Positions 7,422 through 9,494 of a DNA stretch of 9,494 nt are shown piece by piece. Both the position numbers and the translations under genes were made by a program. The notes beneath the pieces were generated by a model. That model saw only the letters and a program-made list of their open reading frames with translations. It made no database searches and was not told the origin of the DNA. Location: assembly GCA_958444395.1 (NCBI GenBank), contig CAUCOL010000042.1:1-9494 (forward strand), given 5' to 3'. The stretch comes from an uncultured Lachnospiraceae bacterium (GTDB lineage Bacteria > Bacillota > Clostridia > Lachnospirales > Lachnospiraceae). Numbering within the stretch: position 1 is the stretch's first letter; each line of letters starts with the position of its first letter.

Positions 7422-8594
7422 TTATACAAGTCTCTGCGGACCGTCCCCGATATCTACTACATAGAAATCGGCTGCATAACCGATCTGTGCCTTATAAGTC
7501 TCCCCTACACTTTCGATAAAACGATCGACTGCCTCTTCCTTCACGATACTGACGGTGCATCCGCCAAACCCGGCTCCTGTCATACGAGATCCGATCACAC
7601 CATCCACCTGCCAGGCAGCCTCCACCAGCGCATCCAGCTCCGGACCGGTCACCTCATAGTCATCCCGAAGGGAGATATGAGACTCATTCATCAGCTTGCC
7701 AAACAATGTAATGTCATTATGTTTTAAAGCCTGCACCGCTTTGATCGTACGCTGATTCTCATATACCGCATGTCTGGCACGTTTGCGGCAGTCTTCATCC
7801 CGTATCGCCATCTTCACGTATTCGAACTGCTCCTCATTCAGATCACACAATGTATCAATGCCCATTCCCTCCTGAATGGAACGCAGTGCCTGCTCACACT
7901 CTTCACGCCGCTCATTATACTTGGAATCCCCCAGACCGCGCCGTTTATTGCTGCTGGCGATCACAATCTTCGCTCCCGATAACCGGATCGGCGCATATTC
8001 ATAAGAAAGATCTGCTGTATCCAGGAAAATCGCATGATCCTTCTTTCCCATAGCGATGGAGAACTGATCCATAATGCCACAATTTACCCCATTAAACTGA
8101 TTCTCTGAAAACTGCCCGATCAGTGCCAGCTCCTGATTTGATATCTTCAGATCAAACAGGGAATTTAATATGTAACCCACCAGCACCTCTATCGATGCAG
8201 ACGAAGAAAGCCCGGACCCATTTGGAATCGTACCATACAGGATCAGATCAATTCCGTAGGGAATCTGATAGCCCTTCTGCTCCAGCGCCCACATCACTCC
8301 CTTAGGATAATTCGTCCACCCGGCTGCCTTCGATGGCTTCAGATCATCCAGATCGGACTCGATGACCGGTAGGTGTGAAAAATTCATCGAATAGAACCGG
8401 AGCTTTCGGTCGTCTCTCCTGCGTACCGTGCCATATGTACCAATCGTCAATGCACAGGGAAATACATGACCTCCGTTATAATCCGTATGCTCTCCGATCA
8501 GATTCACACGTCCCGGCGAGAAGTACACCTGCACATCCTCGGCAGCACCAAACAACTCCTCAAATTTCTTTAACATCTTTTCTTTGATTTCCAT
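7422..8594 (-). CDS. galK: Galactokinase
   Basis: It phosphorylates alpha-D-galactose with ATP to galactose-1-phosphate, the first committed step of the Leloir pathway in the cytoplasm. The 390-residue length is standard for the GHMP kinase family. All three signatures are present: GRVNLIGEHTDYNGG (28-42), the ATP-binding GSGLSSSAS (126-134) and TGAGFGGC (339-346). The catalytic aspartate is D176 in CGIMDQF. The ATG at 8594 was chosen because AAGGAG lies just upstream and the protein then starts at the usual family position; an in-frame extension up to 8699 would add 35 unrelated residues that read through the upstream gene. It overlaps the end of the alpha-galactosidase pseudogene by 35 bp, consistent with a former operon that released and then phosphorylated galactose. 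No strong promoter is visible directly upstream, and galT and galE are not in this window. Confidence 0.96.
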   Translation of the reverse strand: MEIKEKMLKKFEELFGAAEDVQVYFSPGRVNLIGEHTDYNGGHVFPCALTIGTYGTVRRRDDRKLRFYSMNFSHLPVIESDLDDLKPSKAAGWTNYPKGVMWALEQKGYQIPYGIDLILYGTIPNGSGLSSSASIEVLVGYILNSLFDLKISNQELALIGQFSENQFNGVNCGIMDQFSIAMGKKDHAIFLDTADLSYEYAPIRLSGAKIVIASSNKRRGLGDSKYNERREECEQALRSIQEGMGIDTLCDLNEEQFEYVKMAIRDEDCRKRARHAVYENQRTIKAVQALKHNDITLFGKLMNESHISLRDDYEVTGPELDALVEAAWQVDGVIGSRMTGAGFGGCTVSIVKEEAVDRFIESVGETYKAQIGYAADFYVVDIGDGPQRLV

Positions 8595-9415
8595 GTCTCT
8601 CCTTTCGTATAAAAAACAATTCAAAGCCCACATCACCTTCCCGGTCCAGTTCCAGTAGAACGCCTCCCTGCACAAGCACCTGTCCGCTTTTCGGGTCATG
8701 CCATTCCCACGCTGCCATATCCCCCTGCATCGGATTCGTCAGCCTGTAATACAGTCCGTCATGAATCAACGGCTGCCTCTCTTTATACATACAGATCTGC
8801 TCCTTCATCATCTGCTTTTCCCCGTCAGACAAACGACCCAGATTCATCTCATAACCAAAACTGCCTGCCATCACCACGATTCCCCGTGTCTTCAGCGAAA
8901 CACTCCTGCCGGTCTAATGATTCGGCACTGCTGATACATGTGCACCCACACTGGAAATCGGATAGAAAAAACTCGTTCCATATTGAATCTTTGTGCGTTC
9001 ATGCGCATCTGTATCATCACTGCACCATATTTGGACAATAATATAACATACCTGCGTCAAATCGTCCACCTCCACCGCTGCAGCCTTCCCATAATACATC
9101 CGGAAATTCCTTCGTCAGCCGCTCCAATAATGCATACAATCCCAATACATAGCGGTGCGGCTGCTCCTGCTGCCACTCTGCATCCAATGTCACAGAGTAC
9201 CAGTCGCTGATACTTCGATTCATGTCCCATTTTACGCACTCTACCATATGCCGTCTCAATATCGTGGAAATCCTCTGGTACAGATATTCCGTTACCTGCG
9301 GATCCGCCATATTTAACATCAGGTGATAACGACTGCGCATCGGCGCACGCCCCGGAATACGGATCACCCACTCCGGATGTGCCCGATACAATACGCTGTC
9401 CTCCGTGACCGGTTC
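8560..9415 (-). pseudogene. Decayed GH36 alpha-galactosidase
   Basis: The intact enzyme would release galactose from raffinose-family and other alpha-galactosides. Recognisable pieces, in order: LYRAHPEWVIRIPG (near 9391), KWDMNR with the nucleophile Asp (codon 9224-9226), [21 protein letters not shown] with the acid/base Asp, [23 protein letters not shown], and a short C-terminal domain. Homology begins only at EPVTEDS (9415), so roughly the first half of a usual 700-plus-residue protein is missing. A 2-bp loss near 9030-9034 turns the expected CPQIW into CPNM and a TGA at 9017-9019. Downstream, CAG has become TAG (8914-8916) where NHQTGR is expected. The C-terminal domain after AAWEW is about 50 residues short, which suggests an internal in-frame deletion near 8680. 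The last 35 bp overlap galK. Function is almost certainly lost. Confidence 0.85.
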
Positions 9416-9436
9416 CCTTTCACTTGGGTAAATATA

Positions 9437-9494
9437 TTATCCCAAAAGGAATGCCGCAAGCAGCACACATATCACCACATAAAATAAAATTCTC
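9437..9494 (-). CDS. C-terminal end of an unidentified membrane protein (partial)
   Basis: The minus strand at the right edge reads 18 sense codons, RILFYVVICVLLAAFLLG, then TAA (9437-9439). A single strongly hydrophobic stretch closing a frame is typical of the last transmembrane helix of an integral membrane protein such as a transporter or permease, but the family cannot be told from 18 residues. The stop is in the same frame as the first segment of the alpha-galactosidase remnant, 21 bp before the remnant starts. Confidence 0.4.
   Translation of the reverse strand, partial: RILFYVVICVLLAAFLLG

Noticed and set aside
8595..8699. Longer galK start with 35 extra residues
   Set aside because: The extension is out-of-frame reading of the alpha-galactosidase remnant. 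The ATG at 8594 has AAGGAG and matches the family N-terminus.
8914..9391. Alpha-galactosidase fragments as separate small genes
   Set aside because: The pieces are consecutive parts of one GH36 domain in shifted or interrupted frames, and none has its own start signal.

Overview
The window looks like a chromosomal segment of a motile, Gram-positive gut anaerobe of the Lachnospiraceae (Roseburia/Lachnospira type). This rests on Clostridia-like protein sequences, Shine-Dalgarno starts (GGAG/GGAGG), a housekeeping seryl-tRNA synthetase beside a PAS-GGDEF-EAL protein and a chemoreceptor, and a GH36 alpha-galactosidase/galactokinase pair. The genus is inference; no rRNA or other marker is present.

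Layout, left to right. Positions 1-163 have no assignable gene. Positions 164-303 are a 140-bp element with near-perfect 20-bp inverted ends and nested internal pairing, MITE-like or RNA-forming. A strong terminator (309-344) closes serS. serS (402-1682, minus) follows a large minus-strand gene (1863-4397) for a soluble three-PAS, GGDEF-EAL protein. Both of that protein's c-di-GMP domains have lost nearly all catalytic residues, so it is probably a sensor or receptor rather than an enzyme. About 180 bp with a candidate promoter separate the two genes.

Between this gene and the next is a 300-bp divergent control region with back-to-back sigma-70-type promoters. It also holds three GTCAGA repeats at exact 12-bp spacing. 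Rightward lies an 831-residue methyl-accepting chemotaxis protein (4698-7193). A roughly 230-residue cytoplasmic N-terminal extension precedes its first membrane helix. The extension is extremely acidic, built partly from a degenerate 17-residue (51-bp) repeat, and followed by a polybasic patch.

A bidirectional terminator (7258-7334) separates the chemoreceptor from convergent galK (7422-8594, minus). Upstream of galK is a decayed GH36 alpha-galactosidase pseudogene (8560-9415, minus). It has a missing 5' half, a 2-bp frameshift, a CAG-to-TAG stop and a probable internal deletion near the C-terminus. The last 18 codons of a membrane protein enter from the right edge (9437-9494) and abut the truncation point.

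The left half pairs a c-di-GMP-type sensor with a chemoreceptor under divergent control. The right half is the residue of a galactoside-use operon in which only the galactose-phosphorylating step is intact here. The most unusual object is the chemoreceptor with its acidic repeat tail.
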